In this document: positions 14,377 to 22,404 of the stretch, piece by piece | Position numbering within the stretch: position 1 is the first letter of the stretch | Layout: each line of letters begins with the position of its first letter | Origin: an uncultured Tenacibaculum sp. | GTDB lineage: Bacteria > Bacteroidota > Bacteroidia > Flavobacteriales > Flavobacteriaceae | Length of the DNA: 64,000 nucleotides | NCBI GenBank assembly: GCA_947493285.1 | Contig: CANLQH010000002.1 | Span: 62,001 to 126,000 of the forward strand | Direction: 5' to 3' | Translations under genes and position numbers: made by a program | Notes under the pieces: model-generated | What the model was told of the DNA's origin: nothing | The model's input: only the letters and a program-made list of their open reading frames with translations | Database searches by the model: none

Positions 14377-15903
14377 ATGAACAATCAAAAAACTATTAAA
14401 TCTGCACTGATTTCGGTCTTTCATAAAGACGGTTTAGAACCAGTTGTAAAAAAACTGAACGACCTTGGAGTAACTATTTATTCTACCGGAGGAACAGAAA
14501 AATTCATTAAAGATTTAGGTATCGATGTAGTACCTGTAGAAGATGTTACTTCTTACCCTTCAATATTAGGTGGACGCGTAAAAACTCTTCACCCTAAAGT
14601 TTTTGGAGGGATTTTAAACAGACAAGATCATGAAGGTGATATTGCTGAAATGCAAGAATATAACATTCCGCAATTAGATGTGGTAATTGTAGATTTATAC
14701 CCTTTTGAAAAAACAGTAGCTTCAAATGCACCAGAACAAGATATTATTGAAAAAATTGATATCGGAGGGATCTCTTTAATTCGTGCTGCTGCTAAAAACT
14801 TTAAAGATACTGTGATTGTTTCTTCAATGGATCAATACGAGGCGTTTTTAAATTTAATTTCTGAAAACAATGGAAGTACATCTATCAGCGATAGAAAAAA
14901 GTTTGCTGCGAAAGCTTTCAATATTTCTTCTCATTACGATACAGCTATTTTTAATTATTTTAACGAAGATGAAGTTGCATATAAAGCGAGTGAAACAACT
15001 TCTAAGACTTTAAGATATGGAGAAAATCCACATCAAAAAGGGTATTTCTTTGGTGAATTAGAGGCTATGTTTGATAAATTACACGGTAAAGAATTAAGTT
15101 ATAATAACTTATTGGATGTTGATGCTGCTGTAAACTTAATGAATGAGTTTAAAGGAGAAGCTCCTACATTTGCTATTTTAAAACACAACAACGCTTGTGG
15201 ATTTGCTCAAAGAGAAACAATTCATCAAGCTTATGTAGATGCTTTAGCAGGTGACCCTGTTTCAGCTTTTGGTGGAATTTTAATTTCAAATACAAAAATA
15301 GATAGAGCTACTGCTGAAGAAATTCATAAATTATTCTGTGAAGTTGTAATTGCTCCTTCTTATGACGATGATGCTTTAGAAGTTTTAAAAGGAAAGAAAA
15401 ACAGAGTTTTATTAATTCAAAAAGAAGTTGAGTTACCAAAACAAACCGTTCGTACAGCTTTAAACGGTGTATTAATTCAAGATAAAGATTATATTACTGA
15501 TAAATTAGAAGACCTATCATACCCAACAAACAATAAACCTAACAAAAGTGAGTTAGATGATTTATTATTTGCTTCTAAATTGTGCAAAAACACAAAATCT
15601 AACACTATTATCTTAGTTAAAAACAAGCAATTGTTAGCTGGTGGAACAGGACAAACAAGTAGAGTTGATGCTTTAAAACAGGCTATCGACAAAGCAAATA
15701 GCTTTAATTTTGATTTAAACGGAGCTGTTATGGCGAGTGATGCATTTTTTCCGTTTCCAGATTGTGTAGAAATTGCAAATAATGCTGGAGTGAAAAGTGT
15801 AATTCAACCAGGAGGTTCGATTAAAGACCAATTAAGTATCGATTACTGTAATGATCATGATGTTTCAATGGTTTTTACAGGAACTAGACATTTTAAACAT
15901 TAA
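14377..15903 (+). CDS. purH: Bifunctional AICAR formyltransferase / IMP cyclohydrolase
   Basis: This 508-aa enzyme carries out the last two steps of purine synthesis: formylation of AICAR with 10-formyl-THF and closure to IMP. The N-terminal MGS-like domain (about 1-135) has S-V-F-H-K-D-G and Y-S-T-G-G-T-E-K and G-G-R-V-K-T-L-H-P. The C-terminal transformylase has R-Y-G-E-N-P-H-Q, L-K-H-N-N-A-C-G and A-F-F-P-F-P-D. Length agrees with the family. It has its own promoter 23 bases upstream and stands alone between the 41-codon gene and mreB. The motif K-H-N-N-A-C-G differs from the more common K-H-x-N-P-C-G but keeps the catalytic Lys-His. Confidence 0.97.
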   Translation: MNNQKTIKSALISVFHKDGLEPVVKKLNDLGVTIYSTGGTEKFIKDLGIDVVPVEDVTSYPSILGGRVKTLHPKVFGGILNRQDHEGDIAEMQEYNIPQLDVVIVDLYPFEKTVASNAPEQDIIEKIDIGGISLIRAAAKNFKDTVIVSSMDQYEAFLNLISENNGSTSISDRKKFAAKAFNISSHYDTAIFNYFNEDEVAYKASETTSKTLRYGENPHQKGYFFGELEAMFDKLHGKELSYNNLLDVDAAVNLMNEFKGEAPTFAILKHNNACGFAQRETIHQAYVDALAGDPVSAFGGILISNTKIDRATAEEIHKLFCEVVIAPSYDDDALEVLKGKKNRVLLIQKEVELPKQTVRTALNGVLIQDKDYITDKLEDLSYPTNNKPNKSELDDLLFASKLCKNTKSNTIILVKNKQLLAGGTGQTSRVDALKQAIDKANSFNFDLNGAVMASDAFFPFPDCVEIANNAGVKSVIQPGGSIKDQLSIDYCNDHDVSMVFTGTRHFKH

Positions 15904-15912
15904 TAATTTTAG

Positions 15913-15946
15913 TTGTAGAAACATTACATATTTTTAGTTAGATTTG
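15913..15946 (+). promoter_or_regulatory. Possible promoter of the mre/rod operon
   Basis: TAGATTTG at 15939-15946 is a good -7 element, 37 bases before the mreB ATG. A TTG at 15913-15915 gives a 23-base spacer, longer than usual, so the -33 assignment is weak. Confidence 0.45.
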
Positions 15947-15983
15947 TAATAATCCTCTTAAATTAAAGAAATAACAATATCAT

Positions 15984-17012
15984 ATGGGTTTTTTCGACTT
16001 TATGACTGAAGACATTGCGGTAGATTTAGGCACTGCGAATACATTAATTATACACAATGGTAAAGTTGTTATAGACAACCCCTCTATCGTTGCACGTAAC
16101 CGATTGACTGGAAAAATTATTGCTACTGGTCATGAAGCAAACAGAATGCAAGGAAAAACTCATGAGAATATTAAGACTATTCGTCCATTAAAAGATGGAG
16201 TTATTGCAGATTTTCAAGCTTCTGAAGAAATGATTAAGGAGTTTGTTAAACAAATCCCTGCAATAAAGAAAAAGCTTTTCCCGCCTTCGTTACGAATGGT
16301 AATTTGTATTCCTTCAGGAATTACTGAAGTTGAAAAACGTGCCGTAATTGATTCTGGGCGTCATATGAACGCCAAAGAAATCTATTTGATTTATGAACCA
16401 ATGGCTGCAGCTATTGGTGTTGGTGTTGATATTATGGAGCCAAAAGGAAACATGATTATTGATATAGGTGGAGGTACAACAGAAATTGCAGTTATTGCGC
16501 TTGCTGGTATTGTTTGTGATCAATCTGTAAAAGTTGCGGGTGATTTATTTACAAGCGACATTATGTATTACATGCGTACTCAGCACAATTTACATGTTGG
16601 TGAAACTACTGCCGAAAAAATAAAAATACAAATAGGTTCTGCAACTGAAGATTTAGATACTCCACCAGAAGATATGATGGTTCAAGGACGTGATCTTTTA
16701 AGCGGTAAACCAAAACAAGTACAAGTTTCTTATCGTGAAATCGCAAAAGCTTTAGATAAGTCTATTTTACGTATCGAAGATGCTGTAATGGAAACTTTAT
16801 CAAAAACACCACCAGAATTAGCTGCCGACATATACAACACAGGTATCTATTTAGCAGGAGGTGGATCTATGCTTAGAGGTTTAGACAAACGTTTATCTAG
16901 AAAAACAGATTTACCTGTTTACGTAGCAGAAGATCCTTTACGTGCTGTAGTTCGAGGAACTGGTATTGCATTAAAAAATCTTGAAAAATACAAATCAGTA
17001 TTAATCAAATAA
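15984..17012 (+). CDS. mreB: Rod shape-determining actin homologue
   Basis: This 342-aa actin-like ATPase polymerises beneath the inner membrane and organises lateral wall synthesis. Motifs of the actin fold are visible: phosphate-1 D-L-G-T-A-N-T at about 14-20, phosphate-2 I-D-I-G-G-G-T-T-E at about 158-166, and the adenosine loop L-A-G-G-G-S-M-L. The N-terminus, M-G-F-F-D-F, is amphipathic and can bind the membrane. It opens the operon mreB-mreC-mreD-mrdA-rodA, each gene overlapping or within 16 bases of the next. The cell is thus expected to elongate as a rod. It has nothing to do with the division actin ftsA further along, except shared ancestry. Confidence 0.97.
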   Translation: MGFFDFMTEDIAVDLGTANTLIIHNGKVVIDNPSIVARNRLTGKIIATGHEANRMQGKTHENIKTIRPLKDGVIADFQASEEMIKEFVKQIPAIKKKLFPPSLRMVICIPSGITEVEKRAVIDSGRHMNAKEIYLIYEPMAAAIGVGVDIMEPKGNMIIDIGGGTTEIAVIALAGIVCDQSVKVAGDLFTSDIMYYMRTQHNLHVGETTAEKIKIQIGSATEDLDTPPEDMMVQGRDLLSGKPKQVQVSYREIAKALDKSILRIEDAVMETLSKTPPELAADIYNTGIYLAGGGSMLRGLDKRLSRKTDLPVYVAEDPLRAVVRGTGIALKNLEKYKSVLIK

Positions 17013-17028
17013 ATTTTAATGATTATTT

Positions 17029-17856
17029 ATGCAACAGCTTTTTTATTTCTTTCAAAAGAATAAATATTTTTTATTTTTTCTATTTCTAGAGATTATAGCT
17101 GTTGCATTAATCATTAACAATCATTCTTTTCATAGAAGTAAATTTATCAGCTCTACAAATTATATTACTGGAGGTATTTATGATAAATCTTCAGAGTTTT
17201 CAGAATACTTAAGCCTAAAAGAAAGAAATAACAATCTTTCTGAAGAAAATACAAATCTTAAAAATAAACTAGAAAAACTATACTCATTTATCGATAGTGC
17301 TACTGTAATAAACATTGTAGATTCTTTAAATCACAATCAACAATACAGATACATTAACGGGAAGATAATCAATAACGTTTATCACAAATCTGACAACTTT
17401 ATTACCATTAACAGAGGTACTAAAAATGGAGTTTCAACTGAAATGGCCGTAATTAATAATAAAGGTGTTATTGGTATTACAGACAATGTTGGCCCTAAGT
17501 TTTCAAGAGTACAATCTATTTTAAATTCAAATAGTAAAATAAACGCCAGTTTTAAAAACAGTAATTATTTTGGAACTTTAATTTGGGATGGAAAAGACTA
17601 TAACATCACTCAGTTAACTGATATTCCTCGTCAAGCAAATTTTAAAATTGGAGACACTATAATTACTGGAGGTAGATCAACAATATTCCCAAAAGGAATT
17701 CCAATAGGAACAGTTGCTAACATTCCAGAAAAGTTATCGGCTACAAACACAATTAATATTAAATTATTTAATGATATGGCTAATCTTGGACATATCTACA
17801 TTATTACAAATCTTAATAAAAAAGAAATAAAAACAATAGAAAACAAAAATGAATAG
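17029..17856 (+). CDS. mreC: Rod shape-determining protein MreC
   Basis: This 275-aa bitopic protein has one N-terminal membrane helix (about 12-32), a coiled coil (about 60-90, E-R-N-N-N-L-S-E-E-N), then two periplasmic beta-barrels. The family motif N-R-G-T-K-N-G-V and the later I-G-D-T-I-I-T-G-G-R-S-T-I-F-P-K-G-I-P-I-G are intact. MreC binds PBP2 and links it to MreB and RodA. It begins 16 bases after mreB and overlaps mreD by 8 bases, which indicates translational coupling. Size and layout are normal for Bacteroidota. Confidence 0.93.
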   Translation: MQQLFYFFQKNKYFLFFLFLEIIAVALIINNHSFHRSKFISSTNYITGGIYDKSSEFSEYLSLKERNNNLSEENTNLKNKLEKLYSFIDSATVINIVDSLNHNQQYRYINGKIINNVYHKSDNFITINRGTKNGVSTEMAVINNKGVIGITDNVGPKFSRVQSILNSNSKINASFKNSNYFGTLIWDGKDYNITQLTDIPRQANFKIGDTIITGGRSTIFPKGIPIGTVANIPEKLSATNTINIKLFNDMANLGHIYIITNLNKKEIKTIENKNE

Positions 17857-18355
17857 AACAGTTTATATCATCTTTTTATTTATTTTTTTCTTGCTCTTGC
17901 AAGTTCTAATACTTAACAACGTTTTATTTTTAGGATATGTGAACCCCTATTTATATATCACTTTTGTTTTTTTATATCCATTAAACACAAACCGTTTTCC
18001 TTTTTTAAGTTTAGCTTTCTTATTAGGTTTATGTGTTGATGCTTTTTCTAACTCAGGAGGTGTACATACTTTTGCTATATTATTTATAGCTTACATCCGG
18101 TTATTTTTTATTCAAACAATTTTCAAAAAAACTCCCTCGGACTATTTACTTTTTAACTTAAGACAAGAAACTTTTGATAAAGTTTTTAATTATACTGCTA
18201 TTTTAACAATCATTCATCATTTTATTTTATTCAGTTTAATTAATTTCAGCTTTTATAATTTATCTAATGTGGTTGTTAACACACTTTTTTCTAGTGCATT
18301 TACGTTAGTATTATATTTTTTAGGTAGTTTTATATTTAAGAAAAAACTCACATAA
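17849..18355 (+). CDS. mreD: Rod shape-determining protein MreD
   Basis: This 168-aa protein is almost wholly hydrophobic, with about five membrane helices. It is poorly conserved in sequence but the pattern, including G-Y-V-N-P-Y-L-Y-I and L-G-L-C-V-D-A-F-S-N-S-G-G, matches Bacteroidota MreD. It overlaps mreC by 8 bases and is followed by mrdA after 15 bases. Its position in the mre operon is the best evidence. It stabilises the MreC-PBP2 elongation complex. Confidence 0.9.
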   Translation: MNRTVYIIFLFIFFLLLQVLILNNVLFLGYVNPYLYITFVFLYPLNTNRFPFLSLAFLLGLCVDAFSNSGGVHTFAILFIAYIRLFFIQTIFKKTPSDYLLFNLRQETFDKVFNYTAILTIIHHFILFSLINFSFYNLSNVVVNTLFSSAFTLVLYFLGSFIFKKKLT

Positions 18356-18370
18356 AAATAAAAGCAGTAA

Positions 18371-20254
18371 ATGAAAAGAAGTTTCCTTCTTATTTTTCTA
18401 ATTTCACTCGTAGGAATAATCTATATCGGTAGGTTATTTCAGCTTCAAATTATACGTGGCGGAAATCAAAACCCTATTCAAGGATCTACTGTTAAAATTG
18501 AATATGATTATCCTGAAAGAGGCTATATATACGATCGAAACGGAAAACTTCTGGTTGCCAATCAGCTATCTTACGATGTAATGGTAATACCGAAAGAGGT
18601 TGAACCTCTTGACACTCTTGAGTTTTGTAACCTTTTAAAAATTACAAAAGAAGATTTTAAGAAACGTTTTAAAAAAGCTGAGAAATACGCCAGATGGCTC
18701 CCTTCAAAGTTCTTAAAACAATTAGCAAAAGAAGATTTTGCTTACCTGCAAGAAAAGCTACCCAAATACAAAGGTTTTTATATTCAAAAACGTATTATTA
18801 GAAACTACCCTATTAAATCTGCTGCAAATGTTGTTGGATTTATTGCTGAAGTAAACGAGCAAAAAGCAAAAACTAACAATTATTATGAACAAGGTGAGCT
18901 TATTGGGAAACTCGGTGTTGAAAAACAATACGAAAATGCTCTTAGAGGAATTAAAGGCAAAAAGATTTTTAAAAGAAATAATTTAAATAAAATAACAGGA
19001 TCTTTTAAAAACGGAGAATACGATACTTTAGCTGTAGCTGGTCAAGATTTAACATTAACAATTGACACAGAACTACAACAATATGGAGAATTGTTAATGA
19101 AAGGCAAAAGAGGAGGTATTGTTGCTTTAGAACCTAAAACAGGTGAAATTTTAGCCCTAATTACTGCTCCTAGTTACGACCCTAATTTGTTAGTAGGAAG
19201 AAAGCGATCACCAAATTCAGTAAAATTATTCGAAGACAATATAACGAAGCCTACTTTTGACAGAGCATTAAAAGCTCAATATGCTCCTGGATCTCCTTTT
19301 AAAATCATTAATGGATTAATTGGATTAGAAGAAAACGTTATTGACGAAAATTTTGGAGTTAAATGCTATCGAGGATATCGATACGGTAATCGAAAAAGCG
19401 CTTTTATGGGTTGCCACTGTGATATTGTTGGGCGACCAATACGTTTAAAAACTGCCATATCTAAATCATGTAATAGTTATTTCGCAACAACCTATAGAAA
19501 AATAATTGACAAATATGAGAATAGCACTATTGGTGCAAATAAATGGAGTCAACATGCAAGGAGTTTTGGATTAGGAAATTATTTAGGTTATGATTTACCT
19601 GAAGGTCAAAAAGGGAGGATCCCAAACGGGGAATATTACAATAAGGTTTATCCTAAGTTTCGTTGGGGTGCCACACATACAATATCTAATGCAATTGGTC
19701 AAGGAGAAGTAGAAACCACACCAATTCAGTTAGCGAATATGACAGCTGCTATTGCTAACAAAGGGTATTTTTACACTCCACATATTATAAAAGAAATAGA
19801 TCATAAACCAATAAGCTACTCTACTTATACTACAAAAAGAAATACTACTATAAGCCCTAAACATTTCCCTGTTGCTATCGAAGCGATGCATGAAGTTTTT
19901 AAAACAGGTACTGCGAGATGGTTCCAAATGAAAGATATTGATATGTGTGGAAAAACAGGAACCGTAGAAAACTTTATTCGCGTAGATGGTGTTAAACAAC
20001 AACTAGAGGATCATTCAATTTTTATAGCTTTTGCACCCAAAGAAGACCCTAAAATAGCAATGGCTATTTTTGTTGAAAATGGAGGGTATGGATCAACAAT
20101 AGCAGCTCCTATTACAAGTTTAATGATTGAAAAATATTTAACTGGAAAAACCACAAGAAAACATATTGAAGAAAGAATGATTAACCTTAGTCTTCAAAAG
20201 GAATATGATAAATTAATTCAGAAAAAAGACACACTTGAGACAGGAACGAAATAA
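18371..20254 (+). CDS. mrdA: Elongation transpeptidase, penicillin-binding protein 2
   Basis: This 627-aa class B penicillin-binding protein cross-links lateral-wall peptidoglycan. It has an N-terminal membrane helix (about 4-22), a pedestal/dimerisation domain, and a transpeptidase domain from about 240. The catalytic motif is S-P-F-K at 308-311 (in P-G-S-P-F-K), with the nucleophile Ser308 and Lys311. The second motif is S-C-N, in I-S-K-S-C-N-S-Y, and the third K-T-G-T, in M-C-G-K-T-G-T-V. Three cysteines cluster near residue 333-352. It follows mreD by 15 bases and overlaps rodA by 20 bases, so the SEDS polymerase and transpeptidase are made together. Beta-lactams of the mecillinam type target this protein. 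Confidence 0.95.
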   Translation: MKRSFLLIFLISLVGIIYIGRLFQLQIIRGGNQNPIQGSTVKIEYDYPERGYIYDRNGKLLVANQLSYDVMVIPKEVEPLDTLEFCNLLKITKEDFKKRFKKAEKYARWLPSKFLKQLAKEDFAYLQEKLPKYKGFYIQKRIIRNYPIKSAANVVGFIAEVNEQKAKTNNYYEQGELIGKLGVEKQYENALRGIKGKKIFKRNNLNKITGSFKNGEYDTLAVAGQDLTLTIDTELQQYGELLMKGKRGGIVALEPKTGEILALITAPSYDPNLLVGRKRSPNSVKLFEDNITKPTFDRALKAQYAPGSPFKIINGLIGLEENVIDENFGVKCYRGYRYGNRKSAFMGCHCDIVGRPIRLKTAISKSCNSYFATTYRKIIDKYENSTIGANKWSQHARSFGLGNYLGYDLPEGQKGRIPNGEYYNKVYPKFRWGATHTISNAIGQGEVETTPIQLANMTAAIANKGYFYTPHIIKEIDHKPISYSTYTTKRNTTISPKHFPVAIEAMHEVFKTGTARWFQMKDIDMCGKTGTVENFIRVDGVKQQLEDHSIFIAFAPKEDPKIAMAIFVENGGYGSTIAAPITSLMIEKYLTGKTTRKHIEERMINLSLQKEYDKLIQKKDTLETGTK

Positions 20255-21512
20255 TATTTTTGCTGGTATCGATTGGCTACTAGTTCTTTTATATATAATC
20301 TTAGTTGGATTTGGCTGGCTTAATATATACGCAGCTTCATCAACTGATGAATCTAGAGAGGTTTTCACTTTTTCTTCTCAATATGGTAAGCAACTTATTT
20401 TTATCGGATTAAGTGTTCCCGTAATTATTTTAATCCTATTTTTTAATTCAAAGTTTTACGAGCAGTTTTCGAGTGTCTTTTATATTATTTCTTTAGTTTT
20501 ATTAGCAGGAGTTTTAGTATTTGGAAAAAAAATAAACGGAGCTACTTCTTGGTACAACTTTGGAGGAATTGGGCTACAACCCTCCGAGTTTTCAAAAGCT
20601 TTTACTGCGCTTGCTCTAGCTAAATTAATGAGTGACCGACAATACAACTTAAAACTCTTCAAAAATCAGATAAAAGCTTTCATTGTAATATTTCTCCCAG
20701 CTTTCTTTATTGCATTGCAACCAGATATGGGATCTGTATTAATTTACTTTGCTTTCTTTTTTGTACTAAACAGAGAAGGTTTAACATTAGCTTACATTCT
20801 ATTTGGTGTAATTTCTATCGTCTTATTTTTACTTACCATTTATTTTGGTGCCAAATGGATTCTCTTAATATGCTTATCAATATTAACCTTTGGTGTATTA
20901 TATGGCTACTACAAAAACAAGCGTTTTATCCGATTTAATGCTATAAAAATAATAAGTTTATATCTATTTACTAGTGTTTTTGTTTTCGGCATAGGCTACA
21001 CCTATGACAACATCTTAGAACCGCATCAAAAAGATAGATTTGATATTCTTTTAGGAAAAACAACAGATCTTAAAAACAAAGGATATAACACATATCAATC
21101 AGAACTAACAATTAGTTCTGGTGGCTTTTTAGGAAAAGGTTTTTTACAAGGAGATAGAACGCAAGGTAAATTTGTTCCTGAACAAGAAACCGATTACATT
21201 TATAGTACTGTAGGCGAAGAATGGGGGTTCTTAGGAAGCTCTATGGTAATCATTCTATTTATATTACTACTCTACCGAATTATCTACCTAGCAGAAACAC
21301 ATACCAATAAGTTTGGAAGGATATATGGTTATGGAATTGCCTCGATTATATTCTTTCACGTAATTGTAAACATAGGGATGGTTATTGGCTTGCTACCTAC
21401 TATAGGAATTCCACTGCCCTTTTTCAGCTACGGTGGATCATCTTTATGGGGCTTTACCATCTTGCTTTTCATCTTTATTAGACTAGATGCTCATAAAAAG
21501 TATGATTGGTAA
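20235..21512 (+). CDS. rodA: Rod-shape SEDS peptidoglycan polymerase RodA
   Basis: This 425-aa integral membrane protein has about ten helices. It polymerises lipid II into glycan strands together with PBP2. SEDS motifs are visible: G-W-L-N-I-Y-A-A-S near the first helix, G-L-Q-P-S-E-F-S-K-A, and the C-terminal P-L-P-F-F-S-Y-G-G-S-S. Its start codon is TTG, within the last codons of mrdA; no ATG lies near and homologues begin at this position. The overlap with mrdA (20 bases) suggests coupling. A 28-base hairpin includes its stop codon. It is a paralogue of ftsW in the dcw cluster. Confidence 0.94.
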   Translation: MRQERNNIFAGIDWLLVLLYIILVGFGWLNIYAASSTDESREVFTFSSQYGKQLIFIGLSVPVIILILFFNSKFYEQFSSVFYIISLVLLAGVLVFGKKINGATSWYNFGGIGLQPSEFSKAFTALALAKLMSDRQYNLKLFKNQIKAFIVIFLPAFFIALQPDMGSVLIYFAFFFVLNREGLTLAYILFGVISIVLFLLTIYFGAKWILLICLSILTFGVLYGYYKNKRFIRFNAIKIISLYLFTSVFVFGIGYTYDNILEPHQKDRFDILLGKTTDLKNKGYNTYQSELTISSGGFLGKGFLQGDRTQGKFVPEQETDYIYSTVGEEWGFLGSSMVIILFILLLYRIIYLAETHTNKFGRIYGYGIASIIFFHVIVNIGMVIGLLPTIGIPLPFFSYGGSSLWGFTILLFIFIRLDAHKKYDW

Positions 21513-21565
21513 GAAAACCAATCATACCTTAAGTAATAGTCAAGCTTCCCTGCTTAATTACTTAA
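21500..21565 (+). other. Two hairpins at the 3' end of rodA
   Basis: GTATGATTGG pairs with CCAATCATAC at 21500-21527, with the rodA stop codon in its loop. A second stem, TTAAGTAAT with ATTACTTAA, spans 21529-21565. There is no long T-run, so these are mRNA end structures or weak terminators. Confidence 0.4.
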
Positions 21566-21633
21566 ACAAAAGTCAGAGCACACTTCAAGAATATATTCCA
21601 GATAATAAGACCATCAACTGAAATATTATAAAA

Positions 21634-21667
21634 TAAAAAAAGCGTTTCGAAAATCGAAACGCTTTTA
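21634..21667. terminator. Bidirectional terminator between rodA and rpsT
   Basis: AAAAAGCGTTTCGA pairs with TCGAAACGCTTTT. The A-run and T-run on either side allow use by both converging transcripts. Confidence 0.92.
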
Positions 21668-21690
21668 ACTATTAACTAACCTTAAAACTC

Positions 21691-21942
21691 TTATAAAGCT
21701 GCAACGTGTTTAGCCAATTTAGACTTTAAATTTGCTGCTTTATTCTTATGAATAATGTTGTTCTTTGCTAATTTATCTAACATAGATACAACAGACGAAA
21801 ACATTCCTTCCGCTTCCTTCTTATCTTCAGTAGCTCTTAATTTTCTAACAGCATTACGTGTAGTTTTGTGCTGATATTTATTTCTTAAGCGCTTTGCTTC
21901 GTTACTTCTAATTCTTTTAATTGCTGACTTATGATTTGCCAT
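21691..21942 (-). CDS. rpsT: 30S ribosomal protein S20
   Basis: This 83-aa, very basic protein begins [12 protein letters not shown] and matches S20, a primary 16S rRNA-binding protein of the small subunit. Length and the run of Lys/Arg through three helices are normal. The gene lies 34 bases from the first tRNA-Glu on the same strand. No TAnnTTTG box occurs in the gap between them, so it is probably transcribed by read-through from the tRNA promoter. A terminator follows 24 bases after its stop. Confidence 0.97.
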   Translation of the reverse strand: MANHKSAIKRIRSNEAKRLRNKYQHKTTRNAVRKLRATEDKKEAEGMFSSVVSMLDKLAKNNIIHKNKAANLKSKLAKHVAAL

Positions 21943-21976
21943 TGTGCTAAATTCTTAATTGTTTATAAAAACTTTG

Positions 21977-22048
21977 TAGTCCGTACGGGAATCGAACCCG
22001 TGTTACCAGGATGAAAACCTGGCGTCCTAACCCCTAGACGAACGGACC
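21977..22048 (-). tRNA. tRNA-Glu (TTC), copy 1
   Basis: 72 bases fold into a full cloverleaf: acceptor GGTCCGT/ACGGACT with one G-U pair, anticodon stem CCAGG/CCTGG with loop TTTTCAT (anticodon TTC), and T-arm with loop TTCGATT. CCA is not encoded. It is identical in sequence to the second copy 126 bases upstream. Confidence 0.97.
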
Positions 22049-22073
22049 AAAACAATCGTTCTGATTGCGGGTG

Positions 22074-22103
22074 CAAATATACAATACTTTTTAATATTTG
22101 CAA
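22074..22103 (-). promoter_or_regulatory. Promoter of tRNA-Glu copy 1
   Basis: On the minus strand: TTG (22103-22101), a 19-base spacer and TATATTTG (22081-22074). A leader of about 25 bases containing a hairpin follows before the tRNA. Confidence 0.85.
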
Positions 22104-22174
22104 TAATTTTTAATCTTTTAATTATCAATTTGATAAAAGGGCTTCAATATCATATTAAAGCTGATTAAACCTAG

Positions 22175-22246
22175 TAGTCCGTACGGGAATCGAACCCGTG
22201 TTACCAGGATGAAAACCTGGCGTCCTAACCCCTAGACGAACGGACC
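22175..22246 (-). tRNA. tRNA-Glu (TTC), copy 2
   Basis: The 72 bases are identical to copy 1, with the same cloverleaf and anticodon TTC. The leader is similar but not identical: the 19 bases around the -7 box are conserved, and the hairpin stem is kept with a different loop. Confidence 0.97.
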
Positions 22247-22275
22247 AAAACAATCATTTTTCGTGATTGCGGGTG

Positions 22276-22307
22276 CAAATATAAAAACTGTTTTTTATTT
22301 GAACAAA
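22276..22307 (-). promoter_or_regulatory. Promoter of tRNA-Glu copy 2
   Basis: On the minus strand: TTTG (22307-22304), 20-base spacer and TATATTTG (22283-22276), an exact match to the Bacteroidota consensus. Confidence 0.88.
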
Positions 22308-22368
22308 GCTTTTTTTATTTTTTTTACACCTCCTCTATTTTCTTTGGATTATAAGTCCAAATAATCAT

Positions 22369-22395
22369 AAAAAAATCCTGCAAAAGCAGGATTCT
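22369..22395 (-). terminator. proS terminator
   Basis: AATCCTGC, loop AAAA/TTTT, GCAGGATT, followed on the minus strand by a run of six T. It lies 12 bases beyond the proS stop. Confidence 0.9.
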
Positions 22396-22404
22396 TATTG
22401 TCTT

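Noticed and set aside
21977..22307. The near-identical tRNA-Glu region as a possible insertion sequence or attachment-site repeat
   Set aside because: The repeat is only the tRNA and its promoter leader; no integrase or foreign DNA is adjacent.
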